Positions 15,444 through 23,257 of a DNA stretch of 64,000 bases are shown one piece after another. Position 1 is the first letter of the stretch, and the number at the start of each line of letters is the position of its first letter. Below the pieces are notes generated by a model. It was not told where the DNA came from. It worked only from the letters and a program-made list of their open reading frames with translations, and did no database searches. Made by a program: the position numbers and the translations under genes. This stretch comes from Gammaproteobacteria bacterium (GTDB lineage Bacteria > Pseudomonadota > Gammaproteobacteria > GRL18), in the NCBI GenBank assembly GCA_027071355.1, contig JALSUJ010000337.1:1-64000 (forward strand). The letters are read 5' to 3'.

Positions 15444-15659
15444 CTAGTTTTCTCCTTCAAAATACATTCCCAATAGAAAAAATTCAATGCCACTGATACC
15501 TGCACTAAGAGCCTGTAACATGGACATATCCTTTAATTCTAAAAGAATGTTTACCAACAACCCAATAATAAGGGTTTTACCAATATCCTTAAACAAATTA
15601 GCCAATGAGGCTTTGTGTTTTTTGTTCAAAGATATTTTAACGAACTTTTTAATGTTCAT
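15444..15659 (-). CDS. small two-helix membrane protein (copy 1)
   Basis: A 71-residue protein with a basic N-terminus (NIKKFVKISLNKKHK) and two membrane helices (about 28-41 and 48-65). It is a paralogue of the protein at 15.05-15.24 kb (LANLFKDIGKTLIIGL here, LATVFDNIGTAVIIGL there). First gene of the operon of leader F. Its role is unknown. Confidence 0.65.
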   Translation of the reverse strand: MNIKKFVKISLNKKHKASLANLFKDIGKTLIIGLLVNILLELKDMSMLQALSAGISGIEFFLLGMYFEGEN

Positions 15660-15846
15660 GTTATCTCCTTACAGTATAGCATTTGAACACGCTGATAAAG
15701 GAGATCACTACCCTGATGGGATGAACTCCCATCAGGGTAAAAGCATTAAGCCAAAACTTAACAAAATGACAAAACGGATCAAACGGACTGATGTCCGGTG
15801 TCTGAAACTGATCCACAAGACACATTTGCAACTACACTGAAGTTGC
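15660..15846 (-). promoter_or_regulatory. operon leader RNA, copy F
   Basis: Hairpin I is GCAACT/AGTTGC (15828-15846). Hairpin II is GTGTCT/AGACAC (15798-15823). Its loop GGATCA is an exact partner of TGATCC at 15776-15781, giving a pseudoknot with different bases from other copies. The start-site hairpin ACCCTGATGGGA/TCCCATCAGGGT is perfect. AGTGATCTCCTT can pair with AAGGAGAT of the Shine-Dalgarno. Confidence 0.78.
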
Positions 15847-16060
15847 CACAGTAAAATACTATTCACTATTCACTGGCAGTACACTACAGAAAGCACGGAA
15901 TAATACATTACAGACAAATGCAAGAAAAATAAGATGAGCGACTGAGTAGTCACAGTATAAAGAACGGATTTAACCAGATATATAAGACAAGTCACTACCC
16001 GAACAGGTCACTGCTTTATATTGATGACTCACAAGCAGTTGTTACAGTATTAATAATTTT

Positions 16061-16089
16061 AATGTAGCAAAAATTAAATATCAACTCAA
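16061..16089 (-). promoter_or_regulatory. candidate promoter for leader F
   Basis: On the minus strand TTGAGT, 17 bases, TACATT fits a weak sigma-70 promoter about 200 bases upstream of hairpin I. The surrounding DNA is very AT-rich. Confidence 0.4.
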
Positions 16090-16208
16090 GTTGAATAGTT
16101 CATATTTTGTATAAATTGTAATCAATTTGTAATAAATAATTGATGAAACGTTATTTTCTATAAAAAAAGACGGGTTATACAGAACTTATTCACAGGGGTT
16201 GTGGAAAA
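16090..16208. other. AT-rich stretch with two opposed DnaA-box-like sequences
   Basis: TTATTCACA (16186-16194) and, on the other strand, TTTTCCACA (16200-16208) each differ by one base from the DnaA box TTATCCACA and point toward each other. The 100 bases to the left are about 80 percent A+T with small repeats such as AATTGTAATCAATT. The arrangement suggests a replication origin; it is not proof. Confidence 0.45.
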
Positions 16209-16495
16209 ATTTAAGCAACCCGGTCTTTAACCTGAGATGGAGTCGAATTCATCCAGGCAAAAACCGGATCGAAGTTAAATCACTCAAAGTGATTTTGTAC
16301 ACCCACCGATGTACATTTAAACTGCCCGGCCATTAATGTGTTCTGATTTGGAGTCTGAGTATTAGAACTCCAAAGCGGGCATTATCAAGCCGCATAAATC
16401 TGCACTTACCGGCTCACAGCAGATCCACACTGTTCATGTGCACCTGAACAGTAAAGGACCGGTAAATTCGTACCGGAACGAGTGTGAGCCTTTAT
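16209..16495. other. dense hairpin cluster (candidate oriT/oriV or structured RNA)
   Basis: Consecutive inverted repeats fill almost the whole stretch: ATCCAGG/CCGGAT (16251-16269), AATCACT/AGTGATT (16278-16294), GTACA/TGTAC (16297-16314), GCCCG/CGGGC (16324-16380) enclosing TTTGGAGT/ACTCCAAA (16347-16374), and GGCTCACA/TGTGAGCC (16411-16490) enclosing CTGTTCA/TGAACAG (16430-16451). No coding frame is convincing. It could be a transfer or replication origin, or a folded RNA read leftward. Confidence 0.55.
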
Positions 16496-16707
16496 TATAG
16501 CACAAATTAAATATGAACAACTATGCAGGTCATAATCAACCAATTCCAAAAAAATTCATATCATCTATTCAATCCAGATATTGAATTTTTCCTGTTTTAA
16601 AAACCCTTCTTTTACAGCCAGAATTGCAATCTATCTCATCTACAAAAGAATTTGCAATGGTTATGATCTGCCAATCTGGTTTTTTGGGGCAATTAATAAT
16701 TTTCATC

Positions 16708-17457
16708 TTATAAATAACCCGTATTCACTTTTTTGCGGATCACACTTGAATATTTTGGTTCAAAGCCAGTAATGCCGCCTACACAATAATTGACATAAAC
16801 TCTGGTCTTGTTTTTACCCGCTTTTTCCAGTTCCAGGCTTAACCATCCGATATAATACCCAGTATCCAGATCCACCTCCTCTTTCATGAGGTAATGAACC
16901 CCTGGCTCCACAATATGACGATAACCATTATCCATCTGTGAAACCCATCCAGCAGCATCGGCTGGATCAACACCCCTGGAACGAATAATTTCGTTTTTAG
17001 TCATAAAACCAAAAGCACGCTTGTAACGCACATATGCAACATCCACATCCACCGGGACATCTTTGTGATATTTTATGCGTTTATGACAATATTTATTCAG
17101 TTCAGGCTTTGCCTGACTCCGAGTATTTTTAGATTGAGAAACAGGAGTTGATGTTGACTGAGTGTTATCTTCATACCCTATCAACTCAGTTCCCATAATG
17201 GCTCCGCCCACTGCTCCGGCAATAGTCATTAAAGTCTGGCCTGTACCGCTGCCAAACTGATTACCAACAATACCACCCAACAAACCTCCGCCAACCGCTG
17301 CTGTGGTTTTATTCACTTTGGGTAAACCATTGGTTGACGACGTTGTCTTACCCTGATTTGTATTTGCTGGATTAGTTTGACATCCGGACAATAACGCAAC
17401 AAATACAGCGCCTATTAACAACAAAGACACAAAAGAACAATATTTATAACTCAACAT
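16708..17457 (-). CDS. lipoprotein with glycine-zipper domain
   Basis: A 249-residue protein with a signal peptide ending in the lipobox LLSGC (lipidated Cys about residue 26). A Gly-rich segment (AVGGGLLGGIVGNQFGSGTG, then GAVGGAIMG, about residues 54-90) matches the 17-kDa-antigen glycine zipper seen in outer-membrane lipoproteins. The C-terminal 130 residues are unrecognised (GVDPADAAGWVSQMDNGYRH). Likely in the cell envelope; a surface or exclusion role is possible but not shown. Confidence 0.75.
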   Translation of the reverse strand: MLSYKYCSFVSLLLIGAVFVALLSGCQTNPANTNQGKTTSSTNGLPKVNKTTAAVGGGLLGGIVGNQFGSGTGQTLMTIAGAVGGAIMGTELIGYEDNTQSTSTPVSQSKNTRSQAKPELNKYCHKRIKYHKDVPVDVDVAYVRYKRAFGFMTKNEIIRSRGVDPADAAGWVSQMDNGYRHIVEPGVHYLMKEEVDLDTGYYIGWLSLELEKAGKNKTRVYVNYCVGGITGFEPKYSSVIRKKVNTGYL

Positions 17458-17550
17458 AAAACATCCTTAAATTTAATTTACAATTTACCCAGTGATCTCT
17501 TTATTCCTCCCAAAAGAATCCACGTCTTTTAAGTAAAAATACCGGGTTTA

Positions 17551-18132
17551 CTAATGATCAATCTCACGAACCCCTTTTTGAATTCGTAAAATTTCCACAC
17601 GTTCACGAATAACATTACGGATCCCTTTGGGATCTTTAATGGCAGATAAACTTAGTCTGGGATGACTCTTATCAGAGGTTTCCAGAACCAGCGTTCCCAA
17701 TGAAAAAAATCTCTGAAAAAAAGGTTCATCTATCTGATAATCTTTGATCCGATACAATTCCAGTTCATTATGAATTCGATGTAAAACACCGGTCGAAGTA
17801 ATAAGACGCTCATGTGTCAGTTGATAATTTGTATTACGGGTTGTTATATACAAACTGAATAACTTCCACAAAGGAACAATCAGTATTAATAACTTGACAA
17901 ACAAATACATTGATAGCGTTGAAGTTGCAAACAAATACCTTGATAGCGTTGAAGGGGAACCATCAGGGATCGTCACTGGTAACGTTATTTTAGGAAAAGC
18001 CGACGATAGATCCGTAATATTTAAAAATACCACGGCTGCAATCAACGACAATGACCAGAAAAGATAACCATCCAGATTAGAGTAATGTGATGGTGTTCCC
18101 TGCCATAGTACAGCCTTATTCTTTTGTTCCAT
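17551..18132 (-). CDS. PH-domain (YdbS-like) membrane protein
   Basis: A 193-residue protein with two membrane segments (about 25-42 and 75-95) followed by a bacterial PH domain: TNYQLTHERLITSTGVL, then ELYRIKDYQIDEPFFQRFF. The sequence between the helices contains an imperfect tandem repeat at both DNA and protein level (SRYLFATSTLSMYLF, 17896-17955). Such proteins sit in the inner membrane; the ligand is unknown. Confidence 0.75.
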   Translation of the reverse strand: MEQKNKAVLWQGTPSHYSNLDGYLFWSLSLIAAVVFLNITDLSSAFPKITLPVTIPDGSPSTLSRYLFATSTLSMYLFVKLLILIVPLWKLFSLYITTRNTNYQLTHERLITSTGVLHRIHNELELYRIKDYQIDEPFFQRFFSLGTLVLETSDKSHPRLSLSAIKDPKGIRNVIRERVEILRIQKGVREIDH

Positions 18133-18144
18133 TTTTATTCAACC

Positions 18145-18480
18145 TTAATTAATTTGAACAGAACTCCGTATCATCTCTGAGGTCAGATCATATTCTTTAT
18201 CCTGATCAAGGGGCGCCAGAAGATTTTCTTTGATCTTCGATGAATAAGAATCAAAATCCGGATTGGCCTCATACTCAAAGATCCTGGCCGCAATCGCATA
18301 GGCTAAGTTAGTTGGACCGCTGCCTGTATAACCCCAGGCAATTCCACCCTGGTATGGATATAAATCATAACGGGTAGGTAACAATTCCACTGAGTTATTC
18401 TCATCTCGACATAAAGTGTTTTCTTCACTTTGACACAAAGCAACCGCAGCCCCTTCAACAAAACGTAATAATATTTTCAT
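18145..18480 (-). CDS. DUF6166-like protein
   Basis: A 111-residue protein with the block YPYQGGIAWGYTGSGPTNLAYAIAARI that I associate with DUF6166. It is soluble, with no known activity. AAAGGATG precedes the ATG and the gene ends 12 bases before the PH-domain gene. Confidence 0.65.
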   Translation of the reverse strand: MKILLRFVEGAAVALCQSEENTLCRDENNSVELLPTRYDLYPYQGGIAWGYTGSGPTNLAYAIAARIFEYEANPDFDSYSSKIKENLLAPLDQDKEYDLTSEMIRSSVQIN

Positions 18481-18542
18481 AAGTTCATCCTTTAATAAAC
18501 AAAGGGATTGGCAAGTACAAAGCCAGTTCCGTGAGCATGGTT

Positions 18543-18707
18543 TTACTTTACTAAAACCTGGATATATTTTTGTGGAATATCATTTGTAATGAGCATATAG
18601 CCTCGTGGCTGCCACCCAATTTTTAATTCGTCACGAACCATTATGCCAAGATCGCTTGCAGACCGTGCCTCCACAACCTTATAATCTGATATCTTTTTTA
18701 TACTCAT
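18543..18707 (-). CDS. DUF1737-like small protein
   Basis: A 54-residue protein (SDYKVVEARSASDLGIMV, then LKIGWQPRGYMLI) matching the short DUF1737 pattern of alternating beta strands and a GWQP-G turn. Domain function unknown. GGAAATTT lies upstream of ATG 18707. Confidence 0.6.
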   Translation of the reverse strand: MSIKKISDYKVVEARSASDLGIMVRDELKIGWQPRGYMLITNDIPQKYIQVLVK

Positions 18708-18740
18708 AATAAAAATTTCCTGTTCTGTTACAAATTGATA

Positions 18741-19109
18741 TTAATTTTTTTCTTCAATAGGCTTAATATCACCATGTTTCACTAATTCTATATAAAGCAA
18801 TTTGAGATGTTTATCACTTTTATCATGATAACTTCTAATATCAATCAGTGTTCTAACTATTGTAAATATAGCAGTTGTTATTAACCCAAATATGATCAGC
18901 CCAAACAGGTCAAACATTGAAGATCCTGATATTGGCTCTGGGAAAAAATGATGCCAAAGTAATAACAAGCTAACAGTCATCAATGTAATCCCTATAATTC
19001 TTTTTATCATCGCAAATAAAAGCAAGTTTCGTATTGCTGTGAAACATCCTTTCCTTTCGGGCACTTTGATTTTAACTTTTCTTGTTTTTTCCACTCTATA
19101 ATTTCCCAT
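18741..19109 (-). CDS. hypothetical membrane protein
   Basis: A 122-residue protein with a basic N-terminus (RVEKTRKVKIKVPERKG) and two membrane helices (about 35-52 and 66-88). No motif is recognised. It lies between topoisomerase and DUF1737 genes. Confidence 0.55.
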   Translation of the reverse strand: MGNYRVEKTRKVKIKVPERKGCFTAIRNLLLFAMIKRIIGITLMTVSLLLLWHHFFPEPISGSSMFDLFGLIIFGLITTAIFTIVRTLIDIRSYHDKSDKHLKLLYIELVKHGDIKPIEEKN

Positions 19110-19157
19110 AAAATAAACATCAAGAATGAGATAAAAAAATACTTCTGGTTACAATAC

Positions 19158-21191
19158 TTAATTTCCCAGTTTCATTCGATTTTGATCCCGGTTTGCATTC
19201 TGATCAAAGACCAGGGTTAACTTACCCTCATTCATGCGAGCATGAGCGTTATAATATTTCTGTGTTTTTTTGGATTTGAGTTTCTCAATTAAAATGGTTT
19301 TACCTGAAAATAATTCTACGGCCAGTTTTTTTCCGATCCGTTTGCCAAAGCTCTGTTTCCACAAGGTGGCCTGGCAATGGTTACAGCGATAGTTTTTTTC
19401 CATTTCAAGCACCCTGCCCTGTCCACATAATCCGCATTCACCTATTGACTGAGCCTCTTCGCGATGTTTTAAGGGGGTTTTTAAATCTTCAGATAACTTC
19501 TCTAAATCCGTCAAAATATCATTATGCACCTGTGAAACCACATCCAGATAACGTTTTTTCTGCCGGGCAATAGCATCCAGCCAGATCTCCATCTGTGCCG
19601 TGTATTGATGATCCATAAACGCCAGTCCCATGGCCAGTAATCGTTCAATGATTTTTACGCCTATGTCAGTCGGTACCAGTTTGCGTTTTTCCAGTTTAAC
19701 GTACTGATGCCTGAACAGGGTCTGAATGATACTGGCATAGGTTGATGGCCGTCCGATCCCTTTACTCTTGAGAGCCTTGATCAGACTAGCCTCACTGTAC
19801 AATACCGGGGGCTTGGTGTTTTTAACCTGCAGCTGACACTCACAGACATATCGCTGACCAACCTTAATGCTGTCCGGCAACAAACTGCGGGTTTCTGCTT
19901 CATCGGTTTTTTTCTCATCATTATCATTTGGATCCGATTTTAACCAGCCCCGCCAGCCCTGAATGCCAGTCGCAACCCGGCCACTGGCCAGAAACTGAAC
20001 CGGCTGACCGACCACCTGCACATCACCGTGCAGCAGAACACGAGTCTGATCAAATTCGGCATCCGCCATTTGAGACGCCACAAACCGCTCATAAATCAAA
20101 CGATACAAGCGGATCTGATCAGAAGCATGTTTATCCTGACACTCTTCTGTTTGCAGTTGTGGTTTATCCAGCTCTATTGGACGAATACACTCATGCCCCT
20201 CCTGGGCATCCTTACCGCTTCGCCAGACATTAATTTTTTGAGCCAGTGGTAAATTATTCTGTTCAATGAACTGTCGCAGTTCAGATAATGATTGAGGATC
20301 GGGATTAGGGTTGTCTGTTCGCATATAACTGATCCAGCCGGAGGCATAAAGCGACTGAGCCAGTTTCATGGTGTACCCAGTATCAAAACCTAAGATACGT
20401 GAGGCAGCCTGTTGTAAAGAAGCCGTTTCAAAAGCCGCAGGAGCTTTCTGATAAACCTTGTTTTTTGCAACATCTAACACTTGCAGCTGCCGGGTTTGTG
20501 CTGCCTGTTCAGCCACGCCCCGTTCAGTCCAGATTTTTTGATTACTTTCCCCTTGCTCACTCAACAGGGGTTTAAAATACCATTTAGCGTTCCATTCAGG
20601 GGTGTCTGAAACGTTTGCAAGAACATCATAGTGCTCTATCGGCTTAAAATTACTTATAGCCTGAAATCGCTCCACAATAAGTCTGAGCGCAACTGACTGA
20701 ACCCGTCCAGCAGACAGACCGTGACCCAGTACCGGTGATACGGTATAACCCACCAGACGATCAATCACCCGACGAGCCTCCTGGGCTGCCACTAGATGAT
20801 AGTCAATACTGCCCCTGGACTGGATCCCCCGCTGTATCTCAGCCTTGTTAATGGCCTTAAAGGTAGCCCGGTAAACCGGTTTACCGGTTTGTTTTAAACC
20901 CAGCACCCGTTCCAGATGCCAGCCGATGGCCTCACCCTCCCTATCCGGATCGGTTCCGATATAAATGGCCTGACAGGACTTAACTGCTTTTTTTAGCCTG
21001 CTGATCACTTTGGATTTTTTAGGATCATTCTCATAATGCGGTTTATAATCCGGGGCTGCTACACCCATTTCATGTTTTGGCAGATCACAAAAATGTCCGA
21101 CAGACGCTTCAACCTGCCAGTCACTGCCCAGGTAGTGTTTAATTTTTTTGATCTTGTTGGGTGATTCAACAATTAACAAATTCCGTGTCAT
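19158..21191 (-). CDS. type IA DNA topoisomerase (ICE TopA-like)
   Basis: A protein of 677 residues that relaxes or decatenates DNA through a 5'-phosphotyrosine link. It opens with the Toprim domain (LLIVESPNKIKKIKHYLG; acidic triad DPDREGEAIGWH near residue 95). RVIDRLVGY and SAGRVQSVALRLIVERF follow, and the active-site Tyr is in WISYMRTDNPNP near residue 310. A C-terminal four-Cys zinc ribbon (CGLCG, then CNHC) is present. ATG 21191 is chosen over 21236 because the family begins with this motif and AGCAGG precedes it. Topoisomerases of this type accompany the replication block of PFGI-1-like ICEs. Confidence 0.92.
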   Translation of the reverse strand: MTRNLLIVESPNKIKKIKHYLGSDWQVEASVGHFCDLPKHEMGVAAPDYKPHYENDPKKSKVISRLKKAVKSCQAIYIGTDPDREGEAIGWHLERVLGLKQTGKPVYRATFKAINKAEIQRGIQSRGSIDYHLVAAQEARRVIDRLVGYTVSPVLGHGLSAGRVQSVALRLIVERFQAISNFKPIEHYDVLANVSDTPEWNAKWYFKPLLSEQGESNQKIWTERGVAEQAAQTRQLQVLDVAKNKVYQKAPAAFETASLQQAASRILGFDTGYTMKLAQSLYASGWISYMRTDNPNPDPQSLSELRQFIEQNNLPLAQKINVWRSGKDAQEGHECIRPIELDKPQLQTEECQDKHASDQIRLYRLIYERFVASQMADAEFDQTRVLLHGDVQVVGQPVQFLASGRVATGIQGWRGWLKSDPNDNDEKKTDEAETRSLLPDSIKVGQRYVCECQLQVKNTKPPVLYSEASLIKALKSKGIGRPSTYASIIQTLFRHQYVKLEKRKLVPTDIGVKIIERLLAMGLAFMDHQYTAQMEIWLDAIARQKKRYLDVVSQVHNDILTDLEKLSEDLKTPLKHREEAQSIGECGLCGQGRVLEMEKNYRCNHCQATLWKQSFGKRIGKKLAVELFSGKTILIEKLKSKKTQKYYNAHARMNEGKLTLVFDQNANRDQNRMKLGN

Positions 21192-21258
21192 AAACCTGCT
21201 ATCCCTGTGAAGTGAATATGAGCCGATACGCTCCATGAAAAAGGATTATATTTGGCTT

Positions 21259-21648
21259 TTATTTATTGGCCAGCTTGATATTACGCTGCAACATCCAGAC
21301 ATTATGCTCGTTCAAACGATAGGACAACGCCCCCCTGGCATTCTCATCCGGGCCACCCTGGATTTGTGAGGTCAGTTCAAAATCATAATTGATCCGATCT
21401 TCACTAATGGGATTTACATGAGTCACTTTAAAGGATTTAACCGTGTACAACGGTTTGTTATGATAAGCTCGGCTGATCTGCGTTTTAGCCAGCCAGTCCT
21501 TAAAATCCAGTTCAATTTTTTTATCTGACGGGCCGATCCGGGAAGTCTGAGAAGTCTGAGAAGTCTGAGAAGTCTTATCACTGCAGCCTGACATGAGAAT
21601 GACTACAGAAAATAACAGAGAAAAAAGATAGATATTCAGTTTGATCAT
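21259..21648 (-). CDS. small lipoprotein with TSQ repeats
   Basis: A 129-residue protein with signal peptide and lipobox (LMSGC). A short run of SQT repeats follows the Cys, encoded by nine-base tandem repeats at 21543-21575. The rest (FKDWLAKTQ to the end) is unrecognised. ATG 21648 follows AAGGACG. The position next to topA and ssb is its only functional hint. Confidence 0.65.
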   Translation of the reverse strand: MIKLNIYLFSLLFSVVILMSGCSDKTSQTSQTSQTSRIGPSDKKIELDFKDWLAKTQISRAYHNKPLYTVKSFKVTHVNPISEDRINYDFELTSQIQGGPDENARGALSYRLNEHNVWMLQRNIKLANK

Positions 21649-21825
21649 AATTATCGTCCTTGAGTAATTTTTAACAATGTAAATAAATTTAAGTGCCTCG
21701 TCTAGCACACATCATACATCCTGCATGATCATGATCCGGTTTGACCCAAACGATTATATAACTAATCATCCAATCTCTAAAGATAACCCCGGATCATAAA
21801 CAGGTGCCATGATAATATAATTTTT

Positions 21826-22287
21826 TTAAAAATCCGGTTCCCCACTCATATCAAAGGCATCATCGTTACTATGAGTTACAGTGCTCTGTGATTTCTGTGA
21901 TTTCTGTGATTGCGGGTCTTTTTTGTCTTTAACCTGGTATTGAATAGTCTCAATACCCAGTAAATCCGGTGCAATATAACTGGCTTCAAGCACCAGTTTT
22001 GTATTGGTCACATCGTCTTTTTCCCAGACTTGCTGTTTCAGTGAGCCTTCAGCGTATACGCGGGCACCTCTGGACAAAATTTTGGCCACTCGTTCAGCCT
22101 GTGGACCAAATACAGCGGTATCGAGCCAGAAACCACCATTATCCACATAATCACCATTTTCCAGACGTTTATCCCGATTAAAACGGATAGAAAAATTCGC
22201 TACTGCCCGCTGCCCGTCTTTGGTCTCAATATATTTCAATTCTGGTGTTTTACCTAGATTACCCGTTCCTTTAAAATCATTCGACAT
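21826..22287 (-). CDS. ssb: single-stranded DNA-binding protein
   Basis: A 153-residue protein with an OB fold: NLGKTPELKYI, then RAVANFSIRFNRDKR, then WLDTAVFGPQAERVAK and GARVYAEGSLK. The tail holds a QKS repeat encoded by nine-base units (TTTCTGTGA three times near 21888) and ends in an acidic DMSGEPDF tip instead of the canonical DDDIPF. It would coat transferred single strands. A 15-base inverted repeat lies in its promoter region. Confidence 0.9.
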   Translation of the reverse strand: MSNDFKGTGNLGKTPELKYIETKDGQRAVANFSIRFNRDKRLENGDYVDNGGFWLDTAVFGPQAERVAKILSRGARVYAEGSLKQQVWEKDDVTNTKLVLEASYIAPDLLGIETIQYQVKDKKDPQSQKSQKSQSTVTHSNDDAFDMSGEPDF

Positions 22288-22371
22288 AACAAATCCTTTT
22301 TAATATTAAATATAAAAATAACATTATTCACAAATAATAATAGCGACTTACTCACAGTCTTTGCAACAGAC

Positions 22372-22396
22372 AATCAGATATTCAAATAATCTGATT
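22372..22396. promoter_or_regulatory. palindrome AATCAGAT-N9-ATCTGATT upstream of ssb
   Basis: The same arms and nine-base spacing occur at 34.18 kb and 43.92 kb (and with one extra base at 34.29 kb). It lies in the promoter region of ssb and downstream of csrA. A shared regulator site is possible. Confidence 0.45.
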
Positions 22397-22399
22397 TAA

Positions 22400-22459
22400 A
22401 ATACTATATATTGTATGTGTCAAGTTAATATTAAATAAAAAATAACAATATATAGTATT
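22400..22459. promoter_or_regulatory. 15-base perfect inverted repeat upstream of ssb
   Basis: AATACTATATATTGT (22400-22414) and ACAATATATAGTATT (22445-22459) are exact inverted copies 30 bases apart in AT-rich DNA between csrA and ssb. They could be paired operators or a long hairpin ending the csrA transcript unit. Confidence 0.45.
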
Positions 22460-22497
22460 TAATATATCTAGCTACTATTGGAATAATAGCTTATCGC

Positions 22498-22686
22498 TTA
22501 AACAGAACTATCAACCTGAATATTTTGTTGATGCTTCAAATCATAAATCTCAGACCGGTCCACTGAAACAGATGCTGGAGCCTCAATTCCCAATTTGACC
22601 TGCACACCCTTCTGCTCCAGAACAACCACCGTAATATCATCACCAATACGAATACTCTGACCTGAATTTCTTTGTAAAATTAACAT
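22498..22686 (-). CDS. csrA: CsrA/RsmA-type RNA-binding regulator
   Basis: A 62-residue protein matching CsrA from the start: [20 protein letters not shown], with [13 protein letters not shown] and V.RSEIYD. The beta-strand 5 region ([15 protein letters not shown]) with the conserved Arg is intact. CsrA dimers bind GGA motifs in RNA, often at Shine-Dalgarno sequences. ATG 22686 is preferred over the upstream in-frame ATG because the family starts MLIL and AAGG lies upstream. Its presence on a mobile element full of structured leaders with GGAG at the start sites is notable. Confidence 0.92.
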   Translation of the reverse strand: MLILQRNSGQSIRIGDDITVVVLEQKGVQVKLGIEAPASVSVDRSEIYDLKHQQNIQVDSSV

Positions 22687-22712
22687 AATGCATCCTTTCA
22701 TTTAATTAAAAA

Positions 22713-23234
22713 TTAACGAACCAACTCCATTTGTGACCCATCAGCACAACCGCAGGCATCATAAAATAGACCTACACTCCTATGCTGAAAATTCAATACA
22801 CTGAACATGGTATTTAAAACTAACCGGCAACGATCATACTCCTTTAACGTATTGAGCATAGCCGGCCCAAACATCGACAGTAATTGTTTATGACGATTAT
22901 CCTCACGAAACAATCGGTTGATCATATTATTATCCTTGTTACGGTAAATCTTACGACTGACACGCCAGACTACGGTACAACGTAAACGGTCATTGGAAAA
23001 CTGTTTTTTGTTATACAGATACAACGGCATGGTTCGGTACGTATAATTATAATCGGCAATCAACTGCTCCATTAACGCCAACACCTTATCTTTACGATCC
23101 TGCAAATCTAACAATGAATAATTAATACCTCCCTTATCCCTTAAAAGGCCTTTTATAAAAGGCTCACTATTTTGCTCAAAGTACTGATAAATACTCAAAA
23201 GTGTACCCGACTGATACTCAGTATTTAATGACAT
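22713..23234 (-). CDS. DUF3158-like ICE protein
   Basis: A 173-residue soluble protein with an N-terminal SEPFIKGLLRDKGGIN block and TVVWRVSRKIYR in the middle. Length and position (between PFL_4669-like and ssb genes) agree with DUF3158, but similarity by eye is modest. Function unknown. Confidence 0.55.
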   Translation of the reverse strand: MSLNTEYQSGTLLSIYQYFEQNSEPFIKGLLRDKGGINYSLLDLQDRKDKVLALMEQLIADYNYTYRTMPLYLYNKKQFSNDRLRCTVVWRVSRKIYRNKDNNMINRLFREDNRHKQLLSMFGPAMLNTLKEYDRCRLVLNTMFSVLNFQHRSVGLFYDACGCADGSQMELVR

Positions 23235-23257
23235 ATTAACAACTGCTCCAGTTCCAT

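Noticed and set aside
1806-15738. The CCC...GGG hairpins as ordinary Rho-independent terminators
   Set aside because: They lie just before Shine-Dalgarno sequences inside operons, their loops pair with the pre-Shine-Dalgarno segment, and many lack a direct T run. Some premature termination at those followed by T runs cannot be excluded.
21191-21236. The upstream ATG of the topoisomerase as the true start
   Set aside because: The 15 extra residues do not belong to the family, and the ribosome-site-like AGCAGG precedes the inner ATG.
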